From NCBI RefSeq assembly GCF_018687695.1, contig NZ_CP061303.1, positions 1,691,847 to 1,755,846 on the forward strand: 64,000 nucleotides of DNA, read 5' to 3'. The notes beneath the pieces are model-generated. The model saw only the letters and a program-made list of their open reading frames with translations, did not search any database and had not been told where the DNA came from. Positions 18,301-26,317 of the stretch are shown here, piece by piece. This DNA comes from Polynucleobacter sp. MG-6-Vaara-E2. GTDB lineage: Bacteria > Pseudomonadota > Gammaproteobacteria > Burkholderiales > Burkholderiaceae. The position numbers and the translations under genes were made by a program. The stretch's first letter is position 1. Every line of letters starts with the position of its first letter.

Positions 18301-19521
18301 ATGGCCCAAGTCAAAAAGCTGACCGCAATAAATCGTCTTTGGCAAGATATTAATGTCACTGCAAATAATAAAAAGAATGTCTGGGACATGCGACTAAACT
18401 CACCCCAGATTACAGGTCAGCTTCAATATCAGGCGGCCGGCAAATCTTATAGCAGTGGTCTAGTAAGCGGACGTCTAATAAAGCTCAAACTTCCGGACCC
18501 TATTCCAGCAAGCACGTCAAAGGTAAATGCGAGCACTAGAAAATCGCTTAGCCCTGAAGCCATTCCAAGCTTAGATTTAACGATTGACGATTTTTCTTGG
18601 TCAAAAGCACAGCTTGGTCAGCTCAAAATTAAAACGAATACCAAGGACAATGTTTTAAAAATTGATTCGATTCAAGCAAATAATCCCCAGGGTGCTACAT
18701 CAGTCAGCGGTCAATGGCGTGGCGGTACAAAAAATTCTGTTGAGCATAGCGTCCTAAATATCAGCATGGATGTAAAGGATGCTGGGCAGATCATTGCTCA
18801 TTGGACTCCTCAGAAGTCAATTGAAGGCGGCCAAGGTAAAGTCAGCGCTAACGTGGAATGGGATGGCTCGCCTTACAACCCCCAATACCAAACCCTAAAT
18901 GGAAAAGCTAGCTTAAATCTTGAAAAAGGTCGCTTAATGGAAGTCAATACGAGCGGCGCAAAAATTCTAGATGTGCTTAGCCTTCAGAGCTTGTTTAGAT
19001 TTGCAACGCTTGACCTTAAAGGCAGTCTTGGCAATATCGTTACCAAAGGGACGCCATTTAATTCCATTACAAGTAACTTTGAGATTAGTAATGGGGTTGC
19101 TCAAACTCAGCAATTCAATATGAATCTTGACCAAGCGCGCGTTGCCATGAATGGTCAAATTAATATTCCAAAGCAAACACAAGATTTGCGGATCACTATT
19201 TTCCCAACGATTGATGCGACTGCAGGATCTCTGGCTGCCTTTGCAATCAACCCTATCGTCGGATTAGGGGCCTTAGTTGGCCAATACTTATTGACTAGCC
19301 AAATTAATCGCAGCCTCCAGTCAGACTACTTGGTACAAGGATCGTGGGAAGATCCCGAAGTGATTCCTTTAAATCAACAAGGCCAACCGATTGACTCAAA
19401 AATCCTAGAATCTATTAGAAGCAAAGAATTACTCAAAGAACAGAGTAAGCCTAGCTTGAACAATGCACCTAGCCCTGCACCGCAGAATAATTCAGGCAGC
19501 ATCCCAAAAACTCCCAACTAG
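15388..19521 (+). CDS. YhdP/TIGR02099-family AsmA-like envelope protein
   Basis: A 1377-residue protein with one membrane anchor near the N-terminus (about 29-51, RLLILTGITVALFLLVHFGV) and a very long periplasmic beta-rich body. The C-terminal part (INRSLQSDYLVQGSWEDPEV near 1310-1330) is typical of the YhdP branch of AsmA-like proteins. In Escherichia coli YhdP, TamB and YdbH form bridges thought to carry phospholipid to the outer membrane; a similar role is inferred here. The C-terminus is rich in Pro, Ser and Asn. The nitrilase-family gene starts 6 bases after the stop, so they share a transcript. Confidence 0.85.
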   Translation: MLQKIIPPQLKSMLTKRPPVFGTGWRKRLLILTGITVALFLLVHFGVRYILWPQIEKSKASVEKLISVRAGVNVSIEDLRVSWTGIRPAFEMDGLRFSNSDQTQSLLKIKKIYGELSWKSFYHLAPYFHDIHLEDAEIFAQRNSKGVITIAGMAIDSSSSDYSAENWLFTQDMIDVNRVKLYWDDQLNKKASNSLEILNLSLINGIRSHQGYVTTTTPWTKGVTKVEVDFAHRLGGQAGNWRDWIGKINWNLTDLDLRQVAKDFNFGINALEGKLSSKGNLKIDNAKPDGGEFFVAVDDLVVQLSKSEDAIALGRLEANLLQATDDGLIAISTTTFAWRDMDSPKSTPLEKLSPMTFRWRPPGDDGEIKEFGFSSPKISVDDIALFALNLPLSTKVHNWIKNSQAEGDLEDVDIHWSESKSPLSALNIPGGWFKSNKLDFTVSARLINLSFTGMNKSIPSVSNLSGYITTSQKEGSFSLNSSDLGLEIHDLLEDPKIQLDRANGQITWVKQRGHWVINTKQLALSNPEITSKLSLNYIIGNAKESDFMALDMDFQKANLKTAYRYLPVGMGKDARVYLSKAFDSGVIQNGSLHIKGDPNQVPFPDKQQGEFSLNLPISGAAFSPVPTLPSNQGTWSTFTNVNGNIRMTNAKLTVDINKANYKQIALNTFHADILNVSAKQLILSVNGKASGEASQMLEYFYASPAGKKEGKLAENLRISGPLNLDLGLKVPLTGSADTSVDLKIALPGNRAEWAGIPPFENLKGNIRITESNPEFEDVSANFLGGTINVVSTDDNSNKQNFKITGDMQANFVKDYFANTSRPELRPILNAMNGSIKYDGNISFGKLGSDSNIRFDLKNWSLNAPVPAKKNAGSPLMGDLNIKTFNGDRNNPNRISWSGEVGDLYSIQGVLGRDYEVRQGLGVGTSPNIPQQGFQVNLVSNELNLDAWQEFLGTNKSAQVQESEINTSNVQVMAQVKKLTAINRLWQDINVTANNKKNVWDMRLNSPQITGQLQYQAAGKSYSSGLVSGRLIKLKLPDPIPASTSKVNASTRKSLSPEAIPSLDLTIDDFSWSKAQLGQLKIKTNTKDNVLKIDSIQANNPQGATSVSGQWRGGTKNSVEHSVLNISMDVKDAGQIIAHWTPQKSIEGGQGKVSANVEWDGSPYNPQYQTLNGKASLNLEKGRLMEVNTSGAKILDVLSLQSLFRFATLDLKGSLGNIVTKGTPFNSITSNFEISNGVAQTQQFNMNLDQARVAMNGQINIPKQTQDLRITIFPTIDATAGSLAAFAINPIVGLGALVGQYLLTSQINRSLQSDYLVQGSWEDPEVIPLNQQGQPIDSKILESIRSKELLKEQSKPSLNNAPSPAPQNNSGSIPKTPN

Positions 19522-19527
19522 ATTCTT

Positions 19528-20361
19528 ATGAGCGCCACTGCAAACTCGGCATTACTGAAAATTGCTTCGATACAAATGATCTCTACTCCAGACCTTCAAG
19601 AGAATCTGGGGACGGCTGGCAGACTCATTCGCACTGCTGCGCAAGATGGAGCACAGTTAGTCGTGCTACCAGAATACTTTTGCATGATGGGCCTCAAAGA
19701 TACTGACAAGGTAGGAGTGCGAGAGGCTTTTGGTAGCGGACCAATTCAAGACCAGCTTGCAAGCTTCGCAAAAGACAATGCAATTCATTTAGTAGCAGGC
19801 ACCATCCCTTTGGCAGCTAAAGACCCTGGGAAGGTGCTTAATACTATGCTTACCTTTAATCCTAGTGGCCAGCAGATTGGACGTTACGACAAAATTCATC
19901 TATTTGGCTTTCAGACATCGACAGAGCGTTACCAAGAATCTGAAACGATTGAGGCTGGCGATAAACCGGGGTTACTCAAAATCACCCACGATAAGCAAGA
20001 GTGGATTTTTGGTCTAAGCATATGTTACGACCTACGTTTTCCAGAACTGTATCGTGCCATGGGTGCAGTAGACTGCCACATCATTCCAGCGGCATTTACA
20101 TACACCACCGGCAAGGATCACTGGGAAATTCTGTTGCGCGCTCGCGCAATTGAAAATCAATCTTATGTCCTATCTTCTGCACAAGGTGGTGTGCATCGTA
20201 ATCAAAGACGCACCTGGGGCCACAGCATGCTAATCGATCCTTGGGGCACGATATTGGCCGATCTACCCGAAGGTGAAGGCTTTATCTCGGGCGTTTTAAG
20301 CAAAGAAAAATTAAACAAGGTACGCTCTCAGTTACCAGCACTTGCGCACCGCAAGCTTTAA
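19528..20361 (+). CDS. Nitrilase-superfamily carbon-nitrogen hydrolase (Nit1/NitA-like amidase)
   Basis: A 277-residue cytoplasmic amidase. The Glu-Lys-Cys triad is visible: Glu49 in VVLPEYFCM, Lys122 in RYDKIHLFGF and Cys166 in SICYDLRFPELYR. The DKIHLFGF segment and short length are closest to the Nit branch, whose members cleave deaminated glutathione as a metabolite-repair step; the exact substrate is inference. It lies between the yhdP-like gene and tldD, 20 bases before the latter, in one operon. Confidence 0.85.
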   Translation: MSATANSALLKIASIQMISTPDLQENLGTAGRLIRTAAQDGAQLVVLPEYFCMMGLKDTDKVGVREAFGSGPIQDQLASFAKDNAIHLVAGTIPLAAKDPGKVLNTMLTFNPSGQQIGRYDKIHLFGFQTSTERYQESETIEAGDKPGLLKITHDKQEWIFGLSICYDLRFPELYRAMGAVDCHIIPAAFTYTTGKDHWEILLRARAIENQSYVLSSAQGGVHRNQRRTWGHSMLIDPWGTILADLPEGEGFISGVLSKEKLNKVRSQLPALAHRKL

Positions 20362-20381
20362 TCAAGGATCTGCCGAATCAC

Positions 20382-21872
20382 ATGAACGCACCCGAAGCAC
20401 TATTTCCAGCCAATTGGACAAAGACCAAAAAGCAGGCAGACCTTATTAAATTAGCCAAATCGATATTGCTCGAGCCCACAGGCTTATCCGAGCGAGACCT
20501 CCACCATACCTTTAGAAATATGTTTTCACATCGCCTTGACGATGCAGATCTCTATTTTCAACATACACGCAGCGAGAGTTGGAGTCTTGAAGAAGGCATT
20601 GTCAAATCCGGTAGCTTCAACATTGATCAAGGTGTTGGCGTACGTGCTATCTACGGAGATAAAACGGCGTTTGCATACTCAGATGAAATTAATATCGAAG
20701 CGCTCAGTAAAGCTGCTAAGGCTACACGTGTGATTGGTCCACAAGGTGGCAAGCAAGCAGTGGCTAAAAAGTTGTTCAACCCTGCATCAAATAAACTTTA
20801 TTCAGATTTAAACCCGCTTGACTCCCTTCAGCCGAAAGAAAAAATTGCTTTACTTGAAGGTATTGAGCGTCGCGCTAAAGCGCGTGATCCCCGCATCATT
20901 CAAGTAATGGCAAGTCTTGCTGGTGAGTTTGATGTAGTTCTTGTCGCCAGGGCAGATGGATTATTGGCAGCTGATATTCGTCCACTGGTACGAGTCTCTG
21001 TGCACGTCATTGCAGAGCAAAATGGTCGCCGCGAGTCGGGCTCATCAGGTGGCGGAGCGCGCCATGACTACCTATATTTTGATGCTGACCTCATTAATCG
21101 CTATGTTGATGAGGCAGTGGATGGCGCATTGGTAAATCTTGAGTCTCGCCCTGCACCTGCTGGGCCAATGACGGTTGTCATGGGCCCCGGTTGGCCAGGC
21201 GTACTTTTACATGAAGCAGTAGGCCATGGTCTTGAGGGTGACTTTAATCGTAAGGGCTCCTCCGCATTTGCAGGACGAATTGGTCAACGCGTTGCTGCTA
21301 AGGGCGTCACTGTAGTTGACGATGGCACATTATCAGGTCGTAGAGGTTCACTGAATATTGATGATGAAGGCACACCCACTCAATGCACTACCTTGATTGA
21401 GGATGGCATTTTGAAGGGTTACATTCAAGATAGTTTGAATGCGAGACTCATGAAAATGCCACTGACGGGTAATGGACGTCGCGAAAGTTTTGCGTCCCTA
21501 CCAATGCCGCGCATGACCAATACTTATATGTTGGCCGGTAAAGATGATCCGGAAGAAATTGTGGCAAGTATTAAACGGGGTCTTTATGCGGTGAATTTCG
21601 GTGGAGGTCAGGTTGACATCACTAGTGGCAAATTTGTCTTCTCCGCTTCCGAGGCTTATTGGGTAGAAAACGGAAAAATCCAATATCCCGTAAAAGGCGC
21701 CACTATCATCGGTAGTGGCCCAGAATCCCTGAAACAGGTTTCCATGATCGGCAACGACCTCAAATTAGACGGTGGGGTTGGGGTTTGTGGCAAAGAAGGT
21801 CAAAGCGTGCCAGTCGGGGTTGGACAGCCCACTTTAAGGATCGACAGCCTGACGGTTGGCGGCACCGCCTGA
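20382..21872 (+). CDS. tldD: Metalloprotease TldD
   Basis: TldD pairs with TldE (PmbA) to form a zinc protease that degrades unfolded peptides and trims microcin and CcdA-type substrates in Escherichia coli. The 496-residue protein has the HEAVGH zinc motif at about 277-282, DGTLSGRRGSLNIDDEGTPT downstream, and the C-terminal GxGPESLKQVSMIGNDL block. The partner gene tldE is not in this window. It is the third gene of the yhdP-nit-tldD run and is followed 30 bases later by the DAHP synthase gene. Confidence 0.94.
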   Translation: MNAPEALFPANWTKTKKQADLIKLAKSILLEPTGLSERDLHHTFRNMFSHRLDDADLYFQHTRSESWSLEEGIVKSGSFNIDQGVGVRAIYGDKTAFAYSDEINIEALSKAAKATRVIGPQGGKQAVAKKLFNPASNKLYSDLNPLDSLQPKEKIALLEGIERRAKARDPRIIQVMASLAGEFDVVLVARADGLLAADIRPLVRVSVHVIAEQNGRRESGSSGGGARHDYLYFDADLINRYVDEAVDGALVNLESRPAPAGPMTVVMGPGWPGVLLHEAVGHGLEGDFNRKGSSAFAGRIGQRVAAKGVTVVDDGTLSGRRGSLNIDDEGTPTQCTTLIEDGILKGYIQDSLNARLMKMPLTGNGRRESFASLPMPRMTNTYMLAGKDDPEEIVASIKRGLYAVNFGGGQVDITSGKFVFSASEAYWVENGKIQYPVKGATIIGSGPESLKQVSMIGNDLKLDGGVGVCGKEGQSVPVGVGQPTLRIDSLTVGGTA

Positions 21873-21902
21873 TATTGGCAAATTACGGCTTAAAATAGTC
21901 GT

Positions 21903-23027
21903 ATGAGCCAACAAAATACGAATCCCGCTAACTGGTACTCCGCCGTTGACAAAACGTCGGATACTGACGATCAACGCATAGATAACATTTCTGTTCTGCC
22001 TCCGCCAGAACATCTGATTCGCTTCTTTCCAATCTCTGGAACACCCACAGAAGCATTAATTAGCAAAACACGTAAAAAGATCCGCGACATCATTCACGGC
22101 AAAGATGATCGCTTACTCGTGATCATTGGCCCATGCTCAATTCATGATCCAAGAGCAGCGCTGGAATATTGCCAAAGACTGTTAGCTGAGCGCGATCGTT
22201 TTGCAGGTGAACTCGAAATCGTGATGCGTGTGTATTTTGAAAAACCACGCACTACTGTTGGCTGGAAAGGTTTGATTAACGACCCTTACCTCGACGAGTC
22301 TTATCGCATCGAAGAAGGTTTACGCCTTGCGCGCCAAGTTTTGATGGAAATCAACCGTCTCGGCATGCCTGCTGGTAGTGAATTCTTAGACGTCATTTCT
22401 CCGCAATATATTGCCGACCTTATTTCTTGGGGCGCCATTGGTGCACGTACAACCGAGAGTCAAGTGCACCGTGAACTTGCTTCAGGCTTATCTGCGCCAA
22501 TCGGATTTAAGAATGGTACTGATGGCAATATCAAAATTGCTACTGATGCAATTCAAGCGGCAGGACGTCCTCACCACTTTTTATCCGTTCATAAAAATGG
22601 TCAAGTATCCGTAGTCGAAACTAAAGGTAATAAAGATTGCCACGTTATCTTGCGCGGAGGCAAGGAGCCTAACTATGAGGCTAAATTTGTTGAGGCAGCA
22701 TGCTCTGAGCTTGAAGCTGGCAAGCTTCGTGGTAGTTTGATGGTTGATCTATCACATGCTAATTCGAGCAAAAAACATGAACGTCAAATCGTTGTAGCCG
22801 ATGATATTGGTAAGCAAATTGAATCTGGCTCACATCAAATTTTTGGTGTCATGGTGGAGAGTCACCTCAATGAGGGTGCACAGAAATTTACACCAGGCAA
22901 GGATGACCCAAGCAAATTAGAGTACGGCAAGAGTATTACTGATGCTTGTATTAATTGGGATGATTCAGTTCAGGTACTCGAGCGGCTTGCGGCTGCAGTG
23001 AAAAAACGTCGCAGCAAAAAGAAGTAA
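21903..23027 (+). CDS. aroG: 3-deoxy-7-phosphoheptulonate (DAHP) synthase, class I
   Basis: Condenses phosphoenolpyruvate and erythrose 4-phosphate, the entry step to aromatic amino acids. The 374-residue protein has the type I alpha motifs LLVIIGPCSIHD, VYFEKPRTTVGWKGLIND and GARTTESQVHRELASGL. Which feedback class (Phe, Tyr or Trp) it belongs to cannot be told here, so the symbol is indicative. A TAAAAT box lies 6 bases before the ATG and no Shine-Dalgarno is seen, so a separate, nearly leaderless promoter is possible. A strong terminator follows. Confidence 0.92.
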   Translation: MSQQNTNPANWYSAVDKTSDTDDQRIDNISVLPPPEHLIRFFPISGTPTEALISKTRKKIRDIIHGKDDRLLVIIGPCSIHDPRAALEYCQRLLAERDRFAGELEIVMRVYFEKPRTTVGWKGLINDPYLDESYRIEEGLRLARQVLMEINRLGMPAGSEFLDVISPQYIADLISWGAIGARTTESQVHRELASGLSAPIGFKNGTDGNIKIATDAIQAAGRPHHFLSVHKNGQVSVVETKGNKDCHVILRGGKEPNYEAKFVEAACSELEAGKLRGSLMVDLSHANSSKKHERQIVVADDIGKQIESGSHQIFGVMVESHLNEGAQKFTPGKDDPSKLEYGKSITDACINWDDSVQVLERLAAAVKKRRSKKK

Positions 23028-23051
23028 TACTGCATTCATTTAGCAAATACT

Positions 23052-23084
23052 AAAAGAGACTGATTTATTTAGTCTCTTTTTTTT
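23052..23084 (+). terminator. Terminator after the DAHP synthase gene
   Basis: AAAAGAGACT (23052-23061), 9-base loop, AGTCTCTTTT (23071-23080) and a run of T through 23084. On the plus strand this is a strong intrinsic terminator. The opposing cobalamin adenosyltransferase gene ends in the loop, so one arm also encodes its last residues. It may work in both directions. Confidence 0.85.
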
Positions 23085-23634
23085 CGTGCTTCCACAACAC
23101 ATCCGTTCCACCTGCTGCGCGATTAAGAATGCGAGCGATAACAAACAATAAATCAGATAAACGGTTCACATATTGACGTGGGGAGTCATATAACGGCTCT
23201 TCCCATCCTAGACGCACAATCGAGCGCTCTGCTCTTCTGCAAACTGTACGACACACATGAGCTTGTGCTGCAGCACGAGTTCCGCCTGGCAAAATAAATT
23301 CAGTGAGCGGAGGAAGTTGTTGATTGTATTTTTCTAGCCAGATATCTAATTGAGCCACATGATCTGGATTAAGCAGTTTGTAATTTGGAATGCAGAGCTC
23401 GCCGCCCAGATCAAACAAGTCATGCTGAATTTGCAAAAAGAGGGTTTTTAGCTCATCAGCAATACTGGCTGGGATCTCTTCGGTCATCAAAACACCGATT
23501 TCTGAATTAAGCTCATCGACATCACCCATGGCGCAAATACGCAAATGATCCTTCTCAACGCGACTTCCGTCTCCAAGGCCAGTCATGCCAGCATCACCCG
23601 TTCTAGTGGCGATTTTTGATAGTCGATTTCCCAT
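23065..23634 (-). CDS. PduO-type cob(I)alamin adenosyltransferase
   Basis: Converts cob(I)alamin and ATP to adenosylcobalamin. The 189-residue protein has the PduO/MMAB fold motifs: TRTGDAGMTGLGDGSRV at 10-26 (ATP loop), DVDELNSEIG, and RAERSIVRL near the C-terminus. The frame is open to 23763, but that stretch overlaps the glycolate oxidase gene and lacks family residues, so the ATG at 23634 is preferred. It stands alone on the minus strand with its start 18 bases from the divergent glcD. No cobalamin synthesis genes are seen, so salvage is more likely. Confidence 0.9.
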   Translation of the reverse strand: MGNRLSKIATRTGDAGMTGLGDGSRVEKDHLRICAMGDVDELNSEIGVLMTEEIPASIADELKTLFLQIQHDLFDLGGELCIPNYKLLNPDHVAQLDIWLEKYNQQLPPLTEFILPGGTRAAAQAHVCRTVCRRAERSIVRLGWEEPLYDSPRQYVNRLSDLLFVIARILNRAAGGTDVLWKHEKKETK

Positions 23635-23652
23635 GAGCTTAATTATAGGTAA

Positions 23653-25167
23653 ATGGCTAAAATGATTGTCATGAATATGGTGACCCCGCCCCCCGATCTG
23701 GCCGCTATTAGCGCCCTTCAGTCCAAACTGGTTTCGGCCCTGCGCCCAATTCTCCCAGAGCATGCCCTGCTTTGGGAGCCAGAAGACACGATTCCCTACG
23801 AATGCGATGGTTTAGCGGCCTACCGCAGGATGCCTTTGGCTGTTGCCCTTCCAGAAACAGAGGAGCAGGTAGCCCAAATTCTGAAGATCTGCTTTGAGAT
23901 GCAAATCCCGGTGGTGCCTCGGGGATCTGGAACAGGTTTATCAGGTGGAGCGATGCCGCTTTCACAAGGCCTTGTTCTTTCTCTTGCCAAGCTCAAGAAG
24001 ATCATCAGCATCGACCCATTTACTCGAACTGCAGTGGTCCAACCTGGCGTTCGCAATCTGGCAATCTCAGAAGCTGTAGCTCATTTGGGTCTGTATTACG
24101 CACCAGATCCCTCATCCCAAATTGCTTGCTCCATTGGTGGCAATGTCAATGAGAACTCTGGTGGCGTGCACTGCCTTAAATATGGATTGACCTTACATAA
24201 CGTCTTGCGTGTACGCGGTGTTCTTATGAGTGGCGAGATTGTGGAGTTTGGTAGCTTAGCTCCTGACTCACCAGGATTGGATTTGCTAGCAATCATGATG
24301 GGTAGTGAAGGTATGTTGGCAGTAGTCACTGAAGTCACTGTAAAGCTGGTTGCCAAACCGAAGTTAGCGCGCGTGATCATGGCTAGCTTTGACGATATTG
24401 AAAAAGGCGGCAATGCGGTTGCTGCCATTATTGCTGCAGGTATTATTCCTGCCGGCTTAGAAATGATGGACAAAGCCACTACTCGTGCCGTTGAAGAGTT
24501 TGTGCATGCAGGCTATGACTTAGATGCTGCAGCTATTTTGCTTTGCGAATCTGATGGCACTCCAGAAGAAGTGGCGGAAGAAATTGAACGCATGACCAAA
24601 GTTTTGGAGCATGCTGGTGCTACTGGTATTCAGATCTCTAGAGACGAAGCTGAACGCTTAAAGTTTTGGAGCGGTCGAAAGAATGCCTTCCCTGCTGCTG
24701 GTCGTTTAGCAGCAGATTACTACTGTATGGACGGCACCATTCCACGCCGCCATATTGCAACCTTACTCAAACGTATTCAGGGTATGGAAGTGAAATATGG
24801 TCTTGGCTGCCTGAATGTATTCCATGCAGGTGATGGCAATATGCATCCACTCATTTTATTTAATGGTGCCGATCAAGAAGAATGGCACCGCGCTGAAGAA
24901 TTCGGTACAGAAATCTTGGAAGCCTGTGTTGAACTTGGCGGAACCATTACTGGTGAACATGGTGTTGGTATAGAAAAAATTAATTCAATGTGTGTTCAGT
25001 TTGGCGAGGGTGAACGCGAATCTTTCTGGGGTGTCAAAGCAGCTTTTGATCCAGAAAAGCTCCTCAATCCTGATAAGGCAATTCCAACCTTAAATCGCTG
25101 CGCTGAGTACGGGCGTATGCGTATTAGCGGCGGCAATCTGCCACATCCGGAATTGGAGCGCTTCTAA
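23653..25167 (+). CDS. glcD: Glycolate oxidase FAD subunit GlcD
   Basis: FAD-linked oxidase of 504 residues, first subunit of the three-part glycolate dehydrogenase. The PCMH FAD-binding loop PRGSGTGLSGGAMP is at about 89-102, and the C-terminal domain carries HAGDGNMHP and GEHGVGIEK. It oxidises glycolate to glyoxylate at the membrane together with GlcE and GlcF. Several in-frame ATGs (23653, 23662, 23671, 23677) lie close together, so the exact start is uncertain. The stop overlaps the glcE start (TAATG). Confidence 0.94.
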   Translation: MAKMIVMNMVTPPPDLAAISALQSKLVSALRPILPEHALLWEPEDTIPYECDGLAAYRRMPLAVALPETEEQVAQILKICFEMQIPVVPRGSGTGLSGGAMPLSQGLVLSLAKLKKIISIDPFTRTAVVQPGVRNLAISEAVAHLGLYYAPDPSSQIACSIGGNVNENSGGVHCLKYGLTLHNVLRVRGVLMSGEIVEFGSLAPDSPGLDLLAIMMGSEGMLAVVTEVTVKLVAKPKLARVIMASFDDIEKGGNAVAAIIAAGIIPAGLEMMDKATTRAVEEFVHAGYDLDAAAILLCESDGTPEEVAEEIERMTKVLEHAGATGIQISRDEAERLKFWSGRKNAFPAAGRLAADYYCMDGTIPRRHIATLLKRIQGMEVKYGLGCLNVFHAGDGNMHPLILFNGADQEEWHRAEEFGTEILEACVELGGTITGEHGVGIEKINSMCVQFGEGERESFWGVKAAFDPEKLLNPDKAIPTLNRCAEYGRMRISGGNLPHPELERF

Positions 25168-26309
25168 TGACGGCTACCAACCCTAGGATTAGCAGTTTTC
25201 GCGAACAGATTCTGAATGCAGCAAAGAACCAAACTCCGCTCTCTATAGAAGGTGGTGGTACAAAAGCTTGGTATGGCAATCCCAATCAGCTCACCAAGTT
25301 AGATACACGTTCTTATTCCGGTATTTTGGAATATCAACCTGAAGAACTTGTCATTACCGCCTGTGCCGGTACACCCTTAAAAGAGATTGAAGCAGCGCTC
25401 AAAGAGAAGAATCAAGTTCTCGCATTTGAACCTCCCCACTTTGGCGAGCATGCCACTTTTGGTGGCGCCATTGCTGCTGGACTCGCAGGACCAGGGCGCA
25501 TTAGCGTTGGTAATTTCCGCGATTTTGTTTTGGGTGCTCGTATTCTTGATGGCAAAGGTCAGGATCTTTTCTTTGGCGGTAAGGTGATGAAGAACGTTGC
25601 AGGTTATGACGTATCTCGTCTGCTGCCAGGATCCATGGGAACTCTTTCCTTATTGCTAGAAGCATCCGTTAAGGTCTTGCCTAAGCCTGCTGCTACTACC
25701 ACATTGCGTTGCCAGGTTTCTCAAGAAAAAGCCTTAAGGATTCTCAATGAATGGGCTGGTCAACCTTTGCCACTATCAGCCAGTTGCTGGATTGGCAATC
25801 AAGATAGTGATGGCGAGCTCACTATTCGCTTATCAGGCGCAGTAGCTGCAGTAAAAGCAGCTATTCCCTTGATGAGCTCTTTAGTCAACACATATGAAAT
25901 CACTCCTGAAGAAGCAGCAATCTTTTGGAATGATGTCCGCGAGCAAAAACTATCGGCGTTTACTAGTCTTACAGGAAATCAAACCTTATACCGTTTAGCA
26001 CTGCCTGCAGCATGCGGCCCATTGGTCTTCCCAAACTCTAACAAGGATGAAGTTCTCGAGTGGCACGGGCAGCAACGCTGGGTTAAAGCCCCTGGTGATG
26101 AAGCTACTTTTACAGCAATCAAAAAAATTGTCAGTAGTCATGGTGGTCATGTAACCCGCTTTAAACAAGGTTCAGATGTTGACCCATCCTTACAGCGTTT
26201 TACTCTGCTTAGCGAACAAGCGCACTCCACAGCTCTCGAAACAGTACAAGCACGCCTAAGATCGGCATTTGATCCGGCCGGTGTATTTGCCACTAAACGT
26301 CTTCCATAA
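25167..26309 (+). CDS. glcE: Glycolate oxidase FAD-binding subunit GlcE
   Basis: A 380-residue FAD_binding_4 protein, shorter than GlcD and with a divergent PCMH domain: LSIEGGGTKAWYGNP near 22-36 is the first nucleotide loop and TFGGAIAAGLAGPGR (about 93-107) the second, followed by DFVLGARILDGKG. It is the second subunit of glycolate dehydrogenase. Its first codon overlaps the glcD stop, so translation is coupled; glcF begins 8 bases after it. Length and order glcD-glcE-glcF match the known operon. Confidence 0.93.
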   Translation: MTATNPRISSFREQILNAAKNQTPLSIEGGGTKAWYGNPNQLTKLDTRSYSGILEYQPEELVITACAGTPLKEIEAALKEKNQVLAFEPPHFGEHATFGGAIAAGLAGPGRISVGNFRDFVLGARILDGKGQDLFFGGKVMKNVAGYDVSRLLPGSMGTLSLLLEASVKVLPKPAATTTLRCQVSQEKALRILNEWAGQPLPLSASCWIGNQDSDGELTIRLSGAVAAVKAAIPLMSSLVNTYEITPEEAAIFWNDVREQKLSAFTSLTGNQTLYRLALPAACGPLVFPNSNKDEVLEWHGQQRWVKAPGDEATFTAIKKIVSSHGGHVTRFKQGSDVDPSLQRFTLLSEQAHSTALETVQARLRSAFDPAGVFATKRLP

Positions 26310-26317
26310 GTATTTCT

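Noticed and set aside
23635..23763. N-terminal extension of the cobalamin adenosyltransferase frame
   Set aside because: It lies inside glcD and carries no family residues; the family N-terminus begins at the ATG at 23634.
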